From Lishizhenia tianjinensis (lineage in GTDB: Bacteria > Bacteroidota > Bacteroidia > Flavobacteriales_D > Crocinitomicaceae): DNA of 64,000 nucleotides. Where the stretch lies: positions 868,001 to 932,000 of the forward strand of contig NZ_FPAS01000001.1 of assembly GCF_900116425.1 (NCBI RefSeq). The letters run 5' to 3'. Numbering within the stretch: the first letter of the stretch is position 1; every line of letters begins with the position of its first letter. A program made the position numbers and the translations under genes. The notes below the pieces were generated by a model. The model was not told the DNA's origin. It was given only the letters and a program-made list of their open reading frames with translations, and ran no database searches. Positions 7,318 to 16,438 of this stretch are shown piece by piece.

Positions 7318-9285
7318 TTGGAAGATCCTAGTCTTGACATCAGTGTTGTAATTGTTAATTACAACGTAGAGTATTTTTTAGAGCAGTGCTTAAATTCTGC
7401 CTTCAAATCACTTGAAAAAGTGAGTGGAGAAATTTTCGTTGTGGACAACAATTCTATAGATGGTTCTGTAGAAATGGTGCGCAAGAAATTCCCTGAAGCC
7501 ATCGTTATAGCCAACAAAGACAACGTTGGTTTCTCCAAAGCCAACAACCAAGCCATGCGTATTGCCAAAGGTAAATATGTATTGCTCTTAAATCCTGATA
7601 CGGTAGTAGAGGAAGACACCTTTGAAAAGTGTGTCAACTTTATGAATGACCATCCGGATGCTGGTGGACTAGGGGTTAGAATGATAGACGGAAAAGGAAA
7701 ATTCCTTCCAGAGTCAAAAAGAGGTTTGCCAACCCCTGCTGTAGCTTTCTATAAAATATTTGGTATTTCTAAACTCTTCCCTAAGTCAAAGAAATTTGGC
7801 CAGTACCATTTGGGATATTTAGACGAATTTGAAACCAATGAGGTAGAGATACTCAGTGGAGCCTTCATGTTAATGTCTAATGAAGCCTTAAGAAAAGTAG
7901 GTTTATTGGATGAAACCTTCTTTATGTATGGAGAAGATATAGATTTGAGCTATAGGATCATTCAAGGTGGATTCAAGAACTATTATTTTCCCAAAACACA
8001 AATCATACACTACAAGGGAGAAAGCACTAAGAAAAGTAGCATTAACTATGTTTTTGTATTCTACAGGGCCATGGTGATTTTTGCTGAAAAACATTTCAGT
8101 CAGAAGAATGCGAAAGTATTTTCTTTCCTAATAAATCTTGCCATTTACTTCAGAGCTGGTTTGGCTTTGACTTCAAGATTTATAAAACATGCTTTTTTAC
8201 CCCTTACAGATTTAACCTTCATAATAACAGGTTTAGTTCTACTTACTAATTACTGGAGTAAGGCAAATATTGAGTTTCCGAGTGGTGTCTTAAAATACGC
8301 TCTACCGGCATACGGCATTACATGGTTACTCAGTAATTTCTTTCAAGGAGGTTACGACAAACCCGTTAAACTAAAAAAGTTTTTAACAGGGTCCTTAATA
8401 GGAACCGCCATCATACTTATGGTGTATGCCCTGTTGCCAAAAGATTATCAATTCTCAAGGCTTTATATCCTTATCGGCACCTTGTGGGTAATGTTCTTCT
8501 ACATTGTCTCTAGAATTTTCTTGCATTTCTCTGTAGGAAAGAGTTTTGATCTTTTCGGGAACAAAAACAAGAAGTTCGCCATTGTAGGATCTACACAGGA
8601 GAGTGAGAGAGTGGCAAATATTCTTGCACAAACCAATCAAAAAATTGATAAAGTTCTTTTCGTTGGTAATGGTGATAAAAAGGAAGATGGACAAGTTGGT
8701 GTGGTTGGACAGTTGGATCAAATTGTACACATAGAAAAGGTAGATGAAATTATTTTTTGTGCCAAAGACAACTCTGCAGAAAGCATCATCAATTGGATGT
8801 CGACCATAGATGGAACAAACCTTGACTTTAAAATTGCACAACCCGATAGCATGTACCTTATTGGTTCTAATAGTGTAGACACCTCGGGAGATTTGTATGT
8901 AATGGACATCAATGCCATTGTAAGCAACAGCAACAAAAGAAACAAGAGAATTTTCGATTTTATTGGAGGATGTCTTTTACTCGTCCTCTCGCCTATTTTG
9001 GTTTGGTTCTATACCAACAAAGCCAACTTCATATCGAATATCTTCTCCTTGATCGTTGGACTTAAATCTTTCGTTGGATATAGCAGCTCTGCCAAAGAAA
9101 CCAATGCTTCCTTACCGAAAATCAAACACGGTATACTAAGTCCCGAAGATGCACAAAATGTTAATTCAAAAGGGGGACTTGTTAATATCCCCGTTTTTAA
9201 GTTAAATTTAATCTACGCAAGGGATTATACATTGAGTAAGGATATCAAAATTTTAGTTCATTCATGGCGACAACTGGACAGATAA
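7318..9285 (+). CDS. GT2 glycosyltransferase fused to a degenerate sugar-phosphate transferase
   Basis: Residues 1-260 are a family 2 glycosyltransferase: VVIVNYNVEYFLEQCL, LLNPDTVV with its DxD-like site, and MYGEDIDLSYR. Residues about 265-400 contain five hydrophobic segments. Residues about 415-530 resemble the nucleotide-binding CoA-like domain that precedes WcaJ/PglC-type transferases (FAIVGSTQES). KRIFDFIGGCLLLVLSP then matches the first helix of the bacterial sugar transferase domain. The remaining 80 residues align only with scattered late parts of that domain; the catalytic segment (KFRSM, SLDELPQ, VGPRP) is missing. The start is TTG, abutting the upstream stop. It probably builds a surface polysaccharide; the C-terminal half is likely structural. 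Confidence 0.85.
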   Translation: MEDPSLDISVVIVNYNVEYFLEQCLNSAFKSLEKVSGEIFVVDNNSIDGSVEMVRKKFPEAIVIANKDNVGFSKANNQAMRIAKGKYVLLLNPDTVVEEDTFEKCVNFMNDHPDAGGLGVRMIDGKGKFLPESKRGLPTPAVAFYKIFGISKLFPKSKKFGQYHLGYLDEFETNEVEILSGAFMLMSNEALRKVGLLDETFFMYGEDIDLSYRIIQGGFKNYYFPKTQIIHYKGESTKKSSINYVFVFYRAMVIFAEKHFSQKNAKVFSFLINLAIYFRAGLALTSRFIKHAFLPLTDLTFIITGLVLLTNYWSKANIEFPSGVLKYALPAYGITWLLSNFFQGGYDKPVKLKKFLTGSLIGTAIILMVYALLPKDYQFSRLYILIGTLWVMFFYIVSRIFLHFSVGKSFDLFGNKNKKFAIVGSTQESERVANILAQTNQKIDKVLFVGNGDKKEDGQVGVVGQLDQIVHIEKVDEIIFCAKDNSAESIINWMSTIDGTNLDFKIAQPDSMYLIGSNSVDTSGDLYVMDINAIVSNSNKRNKRIFDFIGGCLLLVLSPILVWFYTNKANFISNIFSLIVGLKSFVGYSSSAKETNASLPKIKHGILSPEDAQNVNSKGGLVNIPVFKLNLIYARDYTLSKDIKILVHSWRQLDR

Positions 9286-9298
9286 ACTAGTTACAAAT

Positions 9299-9329
9299 CT
9301 TGATGAATCGGAAATTTAGGTTATTTTTG
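9299..9329 (+). promoter_or_regulatory. Promoter of the E2 gene (CTTG / 19 bp / TATTTTTG)
   Basis: CTTG at 9299-9302 and TATTTTTG at 9322-9329 are 19 bp apart, matching the Bacteroidota -33/-7 pattern. The expected leader before the ATG at 9365 is about 30 nt. Confidence 0.65.
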
Positions 9330-9364
9330 CACTCGAAAACAAGACAAATCTATTCAAACATAAT

Positions 9365-10726
9365 ATGGCGCAGGTTGAAATTCGTCTTCCTAAAATGGGA
9401 GAAAGTGTTACAGAAGCCACGATAACTAACTGGTTGAAAGAAGTTGGTGATACAGTGGAAATGGATGAACCTCTAGTAGAGGTGGCTACAGACAAAGTAG
9501 ACAACGAATTACCATCAGAAGCAGAAGGAACTTTGATCGAAATCAGATTCGAGAAAGACCAAGTTGCACAAGTAGGAGATGTAATTGCCATCATTTCTAC
9601 AGATGGTGAAGCGGCTCCAGCAAAAGAAACGCCAGCAAAAGAAGAAGCTCCAAAAGCAGCAGCAGAAGTTATGGACCAAGTGGTTCAAGCCGTAGAAACT
9701 GCAAACGGTGGAGATTTGGATAAAAACGGACCTAGCGGTAAATTCTACTCACCATTAGTAAGATCTATAGCTTCAACAGAAGGTATTTCAATGGCTGAAT
9801 TAGAAACGATTACAGGTACTGGTTTAGCTGGAAGAGTTACTAAAAAAGACATTTTATCATACATCGAAGATAAAGCAGCAGGAAAAGTAGCAGCTCCACA
9901 AGCGGCGGCTCCGGCTCCAGCAGCAGCTCCAGTTGCACCATCTGCTCCAGCAGCAGCGGCTCCAGCACAAGGAGGTATGTTAGCAAATATTAAACCTGCA
10001 GCGGTTCCGCCAATGGCAGGTGATGAGATTATTGAGATGGACAGAATGAGAAAATTGATTTCTGACCACATGGTAATGTCTAAGCACGTTTCTCCTCACG
10101 TTACTTCTTTCGTAGAAGCAGATGTAACTAACATTTGGAACTGGAGAAACAAGGTTAAAAATGACTTCAAGAAAAGAGAAGGTGAAAACATTACCTTTAC
10201 TCCTATTTTCATGGAGGCTGTTGTTAAGGCCATTAAAGATTTCCCTATGATCAACGTTGCGGTTGACGGAAACAAAATTGTTAAGCGTAAAGACATCAAC
10301 TTAGGAATGGCAACAGCTCTTCCAACAGGTAACTTAATTGTTCCTGTAATCAAGCAAGCGGATAGATTTAACTTAACAGGTTTAACAAAGGCCGTTAACG
10401 AATTAGCTGTTAACGCAAGAGATAACAAATTGAAACCTGAGGATATTCAAGGAGGTACGTACACGGTAACAAACGTGGGTACTTTTGGAAACGTGATGGG
10501 AACACCTATCATCAACCAACCTCAAGTAGCGATCTTGGCGTTAGGTGCAATTAGAAAAGTACCTGCAGTTATCGAAACTCCAGAAGGAGATTTCATCGGA
10601 ATTCGTTACAAAATGTTCTTATCTCACTCTTACGACCACAGAGTTGTAGACGGTGCTTTAGGAGGAATGTTCGTGAAGCGAGTTGCTGATTACCTTGAAA
10701 GTTTCGACGTTAATCGAGAATTCTAA
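9365..10726 (+). CDS. Dihydrolipoamide acyltransferase, E2 of a 2-oxo acid dehydrogenase complex
   Basis: E2 carries the acyl group from E1 on a lipoyl arm and passes it to CoA. One lipoyl domain (residues 1-77, lipoylated K44 in ATDKVDN) is followed by a linker, a peripheral subunit-binding domain (about 120-165, SPLVRSIA... GRVTKKDIL), an Ala/Pro-rich linker (about 175-205), and the catalytic domain with H425 and D429 in DHRVVDG. The 453-residue layout fits the branched-chain or generic E2 of Bacteroidota; whether the substrate is branched-chain, pyruvate or 2-oxoglutarate cannot be decided, since no E1 or E3 gene is adjacent. It has its own promoter and terminator. Confidence 0.93.
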   Translation: MAQVEIRLPKMGESVTEATITNWLKEVGDTVEMDEPLVEVATDKVDNELPSEAEGTLIEIRFEKDQVAQVGDVIAIISTDGEAAPAKETPAKEEAPKAAAEVMDQVVQAVETANGGDLDKNGPSGKFYSPLVRSIASTEGISMAELETITGTGLAGRVTKKDILSYIEDKAAGKVAAPQAAAPAPAAAPVAPSAPAAAAPAQGGMLANIKPAAVPPMAGDEIIEMDRMRKLISDHMVMSKHVSPHVTSFVEADVTNIWNWRNKVKNDFKKREGENITFTPIFMEAVVKAIKDFPMINVAVDGNKIVKRKDINLGMATALPTGNLIVPVIKQADRFNLTGLTKAVNELAVNARDNKLKPEDIQGGTYTVTNVGTFGNVMGTPIINQPQVAILALGAIRKVPAVIETPEGDFIGIRYKMFLSHSYDHRVVDGALGGMFVKRVADYLESFDVNREF

Positions 10727-10747
10727 CAGATTCAAAAAATATAGTGA

Positions 10748-10779
10748 ATCCCATCGTTTCTACGATGGGATTTTTTTTA
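10748..10779 (+). terminator. Rho-independent terminator after the E2 gene
   Basis: A perfect 10-bp stem (10748-10757 with 10762-10771), a 4-base loop and eight T residues. It ends 12 bases before the next start codon, so it also supports placing that gene's start at 10791. Confidence 0.9.
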
Positions 10780-10790
10780 TTTTTGTTAGT

Positions 10791-13700
10791 ATGACCCGTA
10801 TAATAATAGCACTACTTACCTTGCTAAGTTTCAATACTTTTAGTCAATACAACTGGAAGGATTTGGAAACTATTATTGAAAAAAGTAATACCAAAACTCT
10901 ACTTAGTCATAACTACAAATTGTTAGAACAAGGTATTTATTTTCAAGCTTCCCTAATCAGTGCTAAATTGCTTGAAAAGGACAGTAGCTCCTATAACAAC
11001 AATTTCAGGCACGGATTTGCGCTTTTAAACATGAGCTCAAATTACAACCAAGCCCTTCCTTACTTAAAATATGCAGCCGATAGTGTAGTTGAAAATTTCG
11101 ACTTTTACAATTATCGAGAAAAAGCAGCTCCCATAGATGCTTATTACCAATTGGCTAGATGCTATCATCTAAAAGGTGACATTGCCAATGCTAGAAAATA
11201 CTACAAACTCTTCATCAGTAAAGAAAAGGTGAATACACCTGCCTACAAAACGGCAGAGTTGAATTTAATTCAATGCGACAATGCTGAGGATGCAAGGTTA
11301 TATAAATCACGCGTTCATTTAGAAGGATTAGGTTCGAATGTGAACACGAAATACCCTGAATATGCCAGCATTATTTCTTACGATGGTCGTACCTTGTATT
11401 TTACTACCCGTAGATTGCGAAAGGATGAGTCGAATGCTCAAGAGTTAGACCCTATTTCTGGTGAATATTTAGAAGATGTTTATGTTTCTCACAAACAAAT
11501 AGACGGTTCTTGGAGCGAGGCTGAATTGATGAACTTTTCACGTGTAAACCAAAATGAGGCTACCGTAGCCTTGAGCTTAAACAAAAAAACGATTTACCTC
11601 TACGATGATGCTCAAGGTAATGGAGATTTGTACTACGCCCCTATTGGCGCTAACAATCCTTTTGCGCGCATCAAAGCTTTAGACATCCCACATATAAATT
11701 CAGAAGCATGGGAACCTCATATCGCCTTTACTGGGGATGGAAACGTGGCTTACTTCTCTTCTAATCGTCCGGGTGGATTTGGTGGTAGAGATATTTATAG
11801 AATTGTGAAATACGGAAATGGTCAATGGTCAGAACCTATTAATATGGGGCCAGAAATTAATACAGAATGGGATGAGGACTCACCTTTCATTTCTGTAGAT
11901 GGAAAAACCATGTATTTTGCGAGCAATGGTGTAAAATCTATAGGTGGTTTTGACATTTTCTTAACGGTTGTAGACGAAGATAACCAATGGTCTGCCCCTA
12001 TCAATTTAGGTTCACCTATCAACTCTACGGGAGATGATTTATACTACACCACTACCGTAGATGGTAAAGTAGCCTATATTACCTCTTACCGCCCTGAGGG
12101 ACAAGGTGAAAAGGATATTTACAGAATTATCTATGATAACTACATCCCGAACAACAACCTTTTTGTTAACGGAAACCTAAAAACCTTAGATGAAAAACCA
12201 AACCCTGAAGGTGTACTCATTACCTTACAGTGTTTCGATTGTGGTTCTGACTTCACCATTCAAGACATGAAGAGCACCTACATCGAAGGGAAATATTTAG
12301 TAGAACTTCAACCCGATAAGGAATATGATGTGATTTTTGTGGATACCAAAACGGGAGATATAAAAAAGCAATCCATCATTACCGAAAATACCTCAGAATT
12401 AAAAGATGGAGAAAAGGTTGGTATTTTATTAGACCCAGAAGAGCTTGAAATCGTTCAGCAAAAACTTTCACCTAATTTAGTGCGATTAAGTTTAGTTTCG
12501 GGCAACGACTACCCTCTTCCCGATAAAATCTTTGTAAACATTAGTTGTGTAGATTGCGAAGATAATGTGAACGAAAACAAGACTCTAAACAAGAAAAATC
12601 AGTGTCTAATCGTTCAGGAAGTCGGCAAAACATACACCTATACTTTCACAGATGAAAAGGGTAAAGAGTTATTAAAAGAAGAAAGAACTTGTGTACAGGA
12701 TATAACCAAAATTTCTGATGATCAGTACATTTTCACCTACACGAAAACAGTTCCTAAATTCTTTAAAAACAAAAACAACTTTGTTGCAGGTATACAATTA
12801 TCGGGTATTGAAAAAGACAGCACTTATTACAATCAAAAAATTGAAGTAGAAGTGCAATGTTTAGATTGTCAAGACAAAACACCTATTGAACTCCTTTTGG
12901 ATGAAAATAACAGAACAAAACTGCAATTAACGCCTGGAAAAACGTATGCCTATACCTTCACGGCTGAAAATGGGGATGTTTTACTCAAAGAACAAAAGAC
13001 ACTTCCTATCATGATAGATTTTGGGAAGGGATACTTACAGGTTTTCTTCTACAATACTCAAGAAGAGCAAACACAGCAAAATTCTACTTTTGTGACAGAA
13101 AACACTTCAACTTACGAAAGCTATTGTGGACTCTATTTCAATCACAATTACTACTACAACAACAACGGGCTCGACCAAAACAACTCTGAACTCGCTACGT
13201 TTATAGACAGTATAAAAGCGCAATTAGACAAAGGAAGATCAAATATTGAAATAAAAATTAACGCTTCTGCCTCTTACGTTCCTACGAGAACCTATAGAAA
13301 CAACACCAACTTGGCACAAGTAAGAGCCGAAAAAGTGAAGGCATATTTAAGCACAGAATTGAGATCTTATCTTTCAGAAAATCGCGTCAATATCATAATT
13401 GAATCGGCAAAAGTACAAGGTCCAAAATACGACCGTTCTCAACTTAGAAACTTAGAGAAATACGCACCATATCAATTTGTGAGTATAGAAGCTCAAGGGG
13501 TTAATTGCAGTACGGTTACACAGTATGAATCTATAGATAAAAAGCTTCAGGAGTTAAATGTGGTACTTAAACCTTTGGCCGTGAAAAAAGAAACAAAGGT
13601 AAATCTACCAAAGAGTAACTTGACTTATCACGTTATTGTTTACACCTACAATGATAGAATCTTTGCAGAGGAAGTAATTCAGTCTAACACGTATAAAAAC

Positions 13701-13847
13701 AACAGTCAAGCACAAATTGTAGAAGACGAAAGCGGAAACTTTTTAATCAGCATTGCGAATTTCAAAACGGAGCAAGAGGCGAAAAACTTTATAGCCAATT
13801 ACAAGTATCAAGACAAGACCAACGCGTATATCTATAAGAAAAAATAA
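10791..13847 (+). CDS. TPR / PD40 propeller / OmpA-like / SPOR-like envelope protein
   Basis: A secreted 1018-residue protein (signal MTRIIIALLTLLSFNTFSQ). TPR-like helices occupy about 20-160, and PD40/WD40-like blades follow at about 170-450, with AYFSSNRPGGFGGRDIYR and MYFASNGVKSIGGFDIF. Three domains spaced about 104 residues apart (near 480, 584 and 688) each carry CxDC. An OmpA_C-like region lies at about 780-910 and a SPOR-like tail at about 940-1018. The TPR-propeller-OmpA order resembles PorE of the T9SS, which anchors the secretion machine to peptidoglycan, but the CxDC domains and SPOR-like end differ. The start is set at 10791 because earlier in-frame codons lie inside the E2 gene and the terminator. 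Confidence 0.85.
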   Translation: MTRIIIALLTLLSFNTFSQYNWKDLETIIEKSNTKTLLSHNYKLLEQGIYFQASLISAKLLEKDSSSYNNNFRHGFALLNMSSNYNQALPYLKYAADSVVENFDFYNYREKAAPIDAYYQLARCYHLKGDIANARKYYKLFISKEKVNTPAYKTAELNLIQCDNAEDARLYKSRVHLEGLGSNVNTKYPEYASIISYDGRTLYFTTRRLRKDESNAQELDPISGEYLEDVYVSHKQIDGSWSEAELMNFSRVNQNEATVALSLNKKTIYLYDDAQGNGDLYYAPIGANNPFARIKALDIPHINSEAWEPHIAFTGDGNVAYFSSNRPGGFGGRDIYRIVKYGNGQWSEPINMGPEINTEWDEDSPFISVDGKTMYFASNGVKSIGGFDIFLTVVDEDNQWSAPINLGSPINSTGDDLYYTTTVDGKVAYITSYRPEGQGEKDIYRIIYDNYIPNNNLFVNGNLKTLDEKPNPEGVLITLQCFDCGSDFTIQDMKSTYIEGKYLVELQPDKEYDVIFVDTKTGDIKKQSIITENTSELKDGEKVGILLDPEELEIVQQKLSPNLVRLSLVSGNDYPLPDKIFVNISCVDCEDNVNENKTLNKKNQCLIVQEVGKTYTYTFTDEKGKELLKEERTCVQDITKISDDQYIFTYTKTVPKFFKNKNNFVAGIQLSGIEKDSTYYNQKIEVEVQCLDCQDKTPIELLLDENNRTKLQLTPGKTYAYTFTAENGDVLLKEQKTLPIMIDFGKGYLQVFFYNTQEEQTQQNSTFVTENTSTYESYCGLYFNHNYYYNNNGLDQNNSELATFIDSIKAQLDKGRSNIEIKINASASYVPTRTYRNNTNLAQVRAEKVKAYLSTELRSYLSENRVNIIIESAKVQGPKYDRSQLRNLEKYAPYQFVSIEAQGVNCSTVTQYESIDKKLQELNVVLKPLAVKKETKVNLPKSNLTYHVIVYTYNDRIFAEEVIQSNTYKNNSQAQIVEDESGNFLISIANFKTEQEAKNFIANYKYQDKTNAYIYKKK

Positions 13848-13901
13848 GCCAAACTTTTTAGTTCTTCTCCGGGAGACACTTGGAAAAATTCCTAATTTTG
13901 T

Positions 13902-13933
13902 AAAGGGTATGAAAGTAATCGTACCCTTTTTTA
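13902..13933 (+). terminator. Hairpin and T-run between the envelope gene and the exonuclease gene
   Basis: AAAGGGTA (13902-13909) pairs with TACCCTTT (13922-13929) across a 12-base loop and is followed by a T-run. It could terminate the upstream gene, whose stop is 55 bases earlier. However, a -7-like box TAATTTTG at 13893-13900 lies directly before it, so the same hairpin could lie in the leader of the exonuclease transcript. Confidence 0.65.
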
Positions 13934-13940
13934 TTGAATT

Positions 13941-14801
13941 ATGAATTTGAACTTAGAGCGACCACTCGCAATATTTGATTTAGAAACTACGGGAACCAAC
14001 GTAACCAAAGATAGAATTGTAGAAATATCTATCCTTAAAGTTGAACCGAATGGTGAAGAAACAAGCTTTACCAGACGTGTAAACCCTGAAATGGATATCC
14101 CAAAGGAAACCAGTGAAATTCACGGTATCTATCAAGCAGATATTGAAAATGAGAAGACCTTTAAAGAATTAGCCAAAGAAGTTGCAGAATTCATTGGTAA
14201 TGCTGATTTGGCTGGGTTTAATTCAAATAAATTCGATATTCCTGTACTCATGGAAGAGTTTTTACGTGCTGATTACAATTTCGATATGCACGACAGACGC
14301 TTTGTTGACGTTCAAAATATCTTCCATAAAATGGAACAACGCACCTTGGTTGCAGCTTACAAATTTTATTGTGAAAAAGACTTAACGAATGCTCACAGCG
14401 CAGAGGCAGATGTAATCGCTACTTACGAGGTTTTAAAAGCCCAAGTAGCGCGTTACGACGAGTTGGAAAACGATATTAATTTCTTGTCTACCTTCTCAAA
14501 GCAAGGAAACAATGAAGTAATCGATTTTGCAGGAAGAATTGCTAAAAACAAGCAAGGAGAAATTATCTACAACTTCGGAAAGCACAAAAACAAAACTGTA
14601 GAGTTCGTTGCCAACAACGAACCTGGTTATTACGGTTGGTTTTTAAATTCAGACTTCCCTTTATACACCAAAAGAGTGTTGAAGGAAGAAATGGATCGCA
14701 TCAAAAAGAACAGAGAAGAACAAAAAGAAATCAACAAGCAAAAAGAAGAGCAACGCTTAAATGCGAAGCTTGATGCACTGAAGAATAAATTCGGAAAATA
14801 A
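13941..14801 (+). CDS. DEDDh-type 3'-5' exonuclease (DNA polymerase III epsilon-like)
   Basis: A 286-residue protein with an RNase T/DnaQ exonuclease domain in residues 8-175. Exo I is FDLETTG (D13, E15), Exo II is GFNSNKFDIPVL, and Exo III is HSAEADVIAT, which marks the DEDDh subgroup. The C-terminal 100 residues hold a small YNFGKHKNKTVE / YYGWFL motif, common in bacterial exonuclease homologues, and end in a Lys/Glu-rich helix. It could proofread replication or trim DNA or RNA ends; the chromosomal dnaQ role is not proven. The gene is followed after six bases by the FAH-family gene, probably in the same transcript. Confidence 0.9.
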   Translation: MNLNLERPLAIFDLETTGTNVTKDRIVEISILKVEPNGEETSFTRRVNPEMDIPKETSEIHGIYQADIENEKTFKELAKEVAEFIGNADLAGFNSNKFDIPVLMEEFLRADYNFDMHDRRFVDVQNIFHKMEQRTLVAAYKFYCEKDLTNAHSAEADVIATYEVLKAQVARYDELENDINFLSTFSKQGNNEVIDFAGRIAKNKQGEIIYNFGKHKNKTVEFVANNEPGYYGWFLNSDFPLYTKRVLKEEMDRIKKNREEQKEINKQKEEQRLNAKLDALKNKFGK

Positions 14802-14807
14802 TACGGT

Positions 14808-15419
14808 ATGAAAATCATTTGCATAGGAAGAAATTACGCCAAACACGCCAAGGAGATGAACTCTCCCCTACCTACAGAACCAGTATTTTTTATGAAACCG
14901 GATACGGCTATTCTTCCAAAGAATAACCCTTTCTTCATCCCAGATTTTACAAAAGATCTTCACTACGAAGGAGAATTGGTAATCAAAATAAAAAAGCTGG
15001 GTAAAAATATAGCCGAACGCTATGCACATGAATATTACGATGAAATTGGTTTTGGTATAGACTTTACAGCACGTGATTTACAGCAAAAATGTAAAGAAAA
15101 TGGTTTGCCATGGGAAATTGCCAAAAGCTTTGAACACAGCGCTCCTATTGGTCCGAAATTCTTAAATAAAAAAGATTTAGACATGGATAACCTCGAATTT
15201 AAACTGTTGAAAAATGGCGAGGAAGTGCAACATGGAAATATCAACGATATGATCTTTTCTATTGACAAAATCATTGCTTACTTGTCGCAATTCATGACCT
15301 TAAAAATCGGAGATTTAATTTTTACAGGAACACCAGAAGGTGTTGGTCCGGTTAACATTGGAGATACCCTAGAAGGATATATTGGTGAAGAAAAATTATT
15401 GAATTTACGCATTAAGTAA
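14808..15419 (+). CDS. Fumarylacetoacetate hydrolase (FAH) family protein
   Basis: Two hundred and three residues covering the FAH fold: IGRNYAKHAKEM at the start, FMKPDTAI, metal-binding acids in HYEGELVIKI, and the late signature IFTGTPEGVGPV. Members act on 2-oxo acids, as acylpyruvases, oxaloacetate decarboxylases/tautomerases or isomerases in aromatic breakdown. No aromatic catabolic gene is nearby, so a short acylpyruvase or oxaloacetate-tautomerase role is more likely than tyrosine degradation, but the substrate is unknown. It is co-transcribed with the exonuclease and ends at a strong terminator. Confidence 0.9.
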   Translation: MKIICIGRNYAKHAKEMNSPLPTEPVFFMKPDTAILPKNNPFFIPDFTKDLHYEGELVIKIKKLGKNIAERYAHEYYDEIGFGIDFTARDLQQKCKENGLPWEIAKSFEHSAPIGPKFLNKKDLDMDNLEFKLLKNGEEVQHGNINDMIFSIDKIIAYLSQFMTLKIGDLIFTGTPEGVGPVNIGDTLEGYIGEEKLLNLRIK

Positions 15420-15435
15420 GTTCCATTAAGGATAC

Positions 15436-15469
15436 AAAAAAAGCGAAGAGTTTATCTTCGCTTTTTTTT
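15436..15469. terminator. Bidirectional terminator between convergent genes
   Basis: A 13-bp stem built on AAGCGAAGA / TCTTCGCTT with an A-run on the left and a T-run on the right, so it can stop transcription of both the FAH gene and the convergent L,D-transpeptidase gene. Confidence 0.9.
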
Positions 15470-15481
15470 GTTCTGTATCTT

Positions 15482-16234
15482 TTATCCTTCATTCAATAGG
15501 AAGGAATAATCTTTCAATATTTTGGATTGACTCAAGTAATAATTACTTGGGTGATAAATAAAGAAACAACTTCCCCCCTTGATGGTATTGATTACTGGTT
15601 CAGCCATATCCGTTGGCACGGCAGGACATCCATAACTTCTTCCCAACATACCGTTGCGTTCTAAAAAAGATGGATTTGCATATTTAGCGCCGTGCATCAC
15701 TACTCCTCTACTTCTTGCCTTAGAATTTGTGCGTTCCAAACCTTCCAATCGCAAGGCTAAATCAAATTTACCCGCATAGGTATTAGCGGTTAAGTAAAAC
15801 CCAAGACTACTCATGTGACTTCCTGTACTGTTAGAAAACTTTCTAGCGTATTCCCCTCCAGAATTGCGACCATGTGCACAATAGGTATTGTACAAAATTG
15901 TATCGCTTTCCATATCTATCACATACATGCGCTTTGCTGAAGACGATAAAGAAAAATCAACTACCGTTAAGTATTTGCTTTCTTGTAATTCTCCTTCTAA
16001 AAGTAATTTGGTATAACCGCGGTAGGCCAATTCGAATGCTTCAAAATTTAGATTGGTATCCTCTAAACATTGGTAACGTTCTAAAGCTGTTTCTTTCCAA
16101 CGTTCCGCTAAAGTTAATGATGTAGAATCTGATTTGTCTGTTTTCTCTCCCTCTTCTGCTCTCACATTTGCATGGGCAACAAGTACCAAACACAAAACGA
16201 GTATCCATTTAAAATAGCTGTCTTTTCTCTCCAC
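15482..16234 (-). CDS. Secreted murein L,D-transpeptidase (YkuD_2-like)
   Basis: The signal peptide is residues 1-26, ending ANVRA. The catalytic domain, about residues 85-240, has H181 in VVMHGAKYA and the nucleophile C203 in SYGCPAVP, the short-form YkuD_2 arrangement. Such enzymes act on peptidoglycan stem peptides, forming 3-3 crosslinks or exchanging or attaching groups. The lack of a LysM or other binding domain suggests a free periplasmic enzyme. It is convergent with the FAH gene and divergent from prfC, sharing a 204-bp spacer that holds a large hairpin. Confidence 0.88.
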   Translation of the reverse strand: MERKDSYFKWILVLCLVLVAHANVRAEEGEKTDKSDSTSLTLAERWKETALERYQCLEDTNLNFEAFELAYRGYTKLLLEGELQESKYLTVVDFSLSSSAKRMYVIDMESDTILYNTYCAHGRNSGGEYARKFSNSTGSHMSSLGFYLTANTYAGKFDLALRLEGLERTNSKARSRGVVMHGAKYANPSFLERNGMLGRSYGCPAVPTDMAEPVINTIKGGSCFFIYHPSNYYLSQSKILKDYSFLLNEG

Positions 16235-16261
16235 AGCGAGCGAAAATAGATAAAATCTCAG

Positions 16262-16323
16262 TACCTTTGCTGACTTTTAAGGAATTTTAGGAAGCAAGAT
16301 AAAAAACTATCTTGCCTTCCTAA
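16262..16323 (+). promoter_or_regulatory. prfC leader: -7 box and 15-bp hairpin
   Basis: TACCTTTG at 16262-16269 is a -7 box match with no clear -33 partner. A strong hairpin follows: TTAGGAAGCAAGATA (16287-16301), a 6-base A-rich loop, then the complementary arm at 16308-16323 with a single bulged base. No T-run follows, so it does not look like a terminator. It would lie in a leader of about 165 nt before prfC. Between hairpin and gene is a ten-codon ORF (16398-16430). Confidence 0.5.
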
Positions 16324-16438
16324 CTTTCTTGATAAGAGAAGATTGCAACAATTACAAGGGCTGTATTAGTCAAATAGATTGGAAAGCAAAATTTTGAATG
16401 AACAACTACATGTTCGCAGATTACAAATAGAAAGACAC

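Noticed and set aside
9745..10071. Ala/Gly-rich minus-strand reading frame
   Set aside because: It is a shadow of the Ala/Pro-rich linker of the E2 gene in another frame and has no signals of its own.
10683..10790. Longer start for the envelope protein
   Set aside because: It would begin inside the E2 gene and run through a perfect terminator; the signal peptide begins at 10791.
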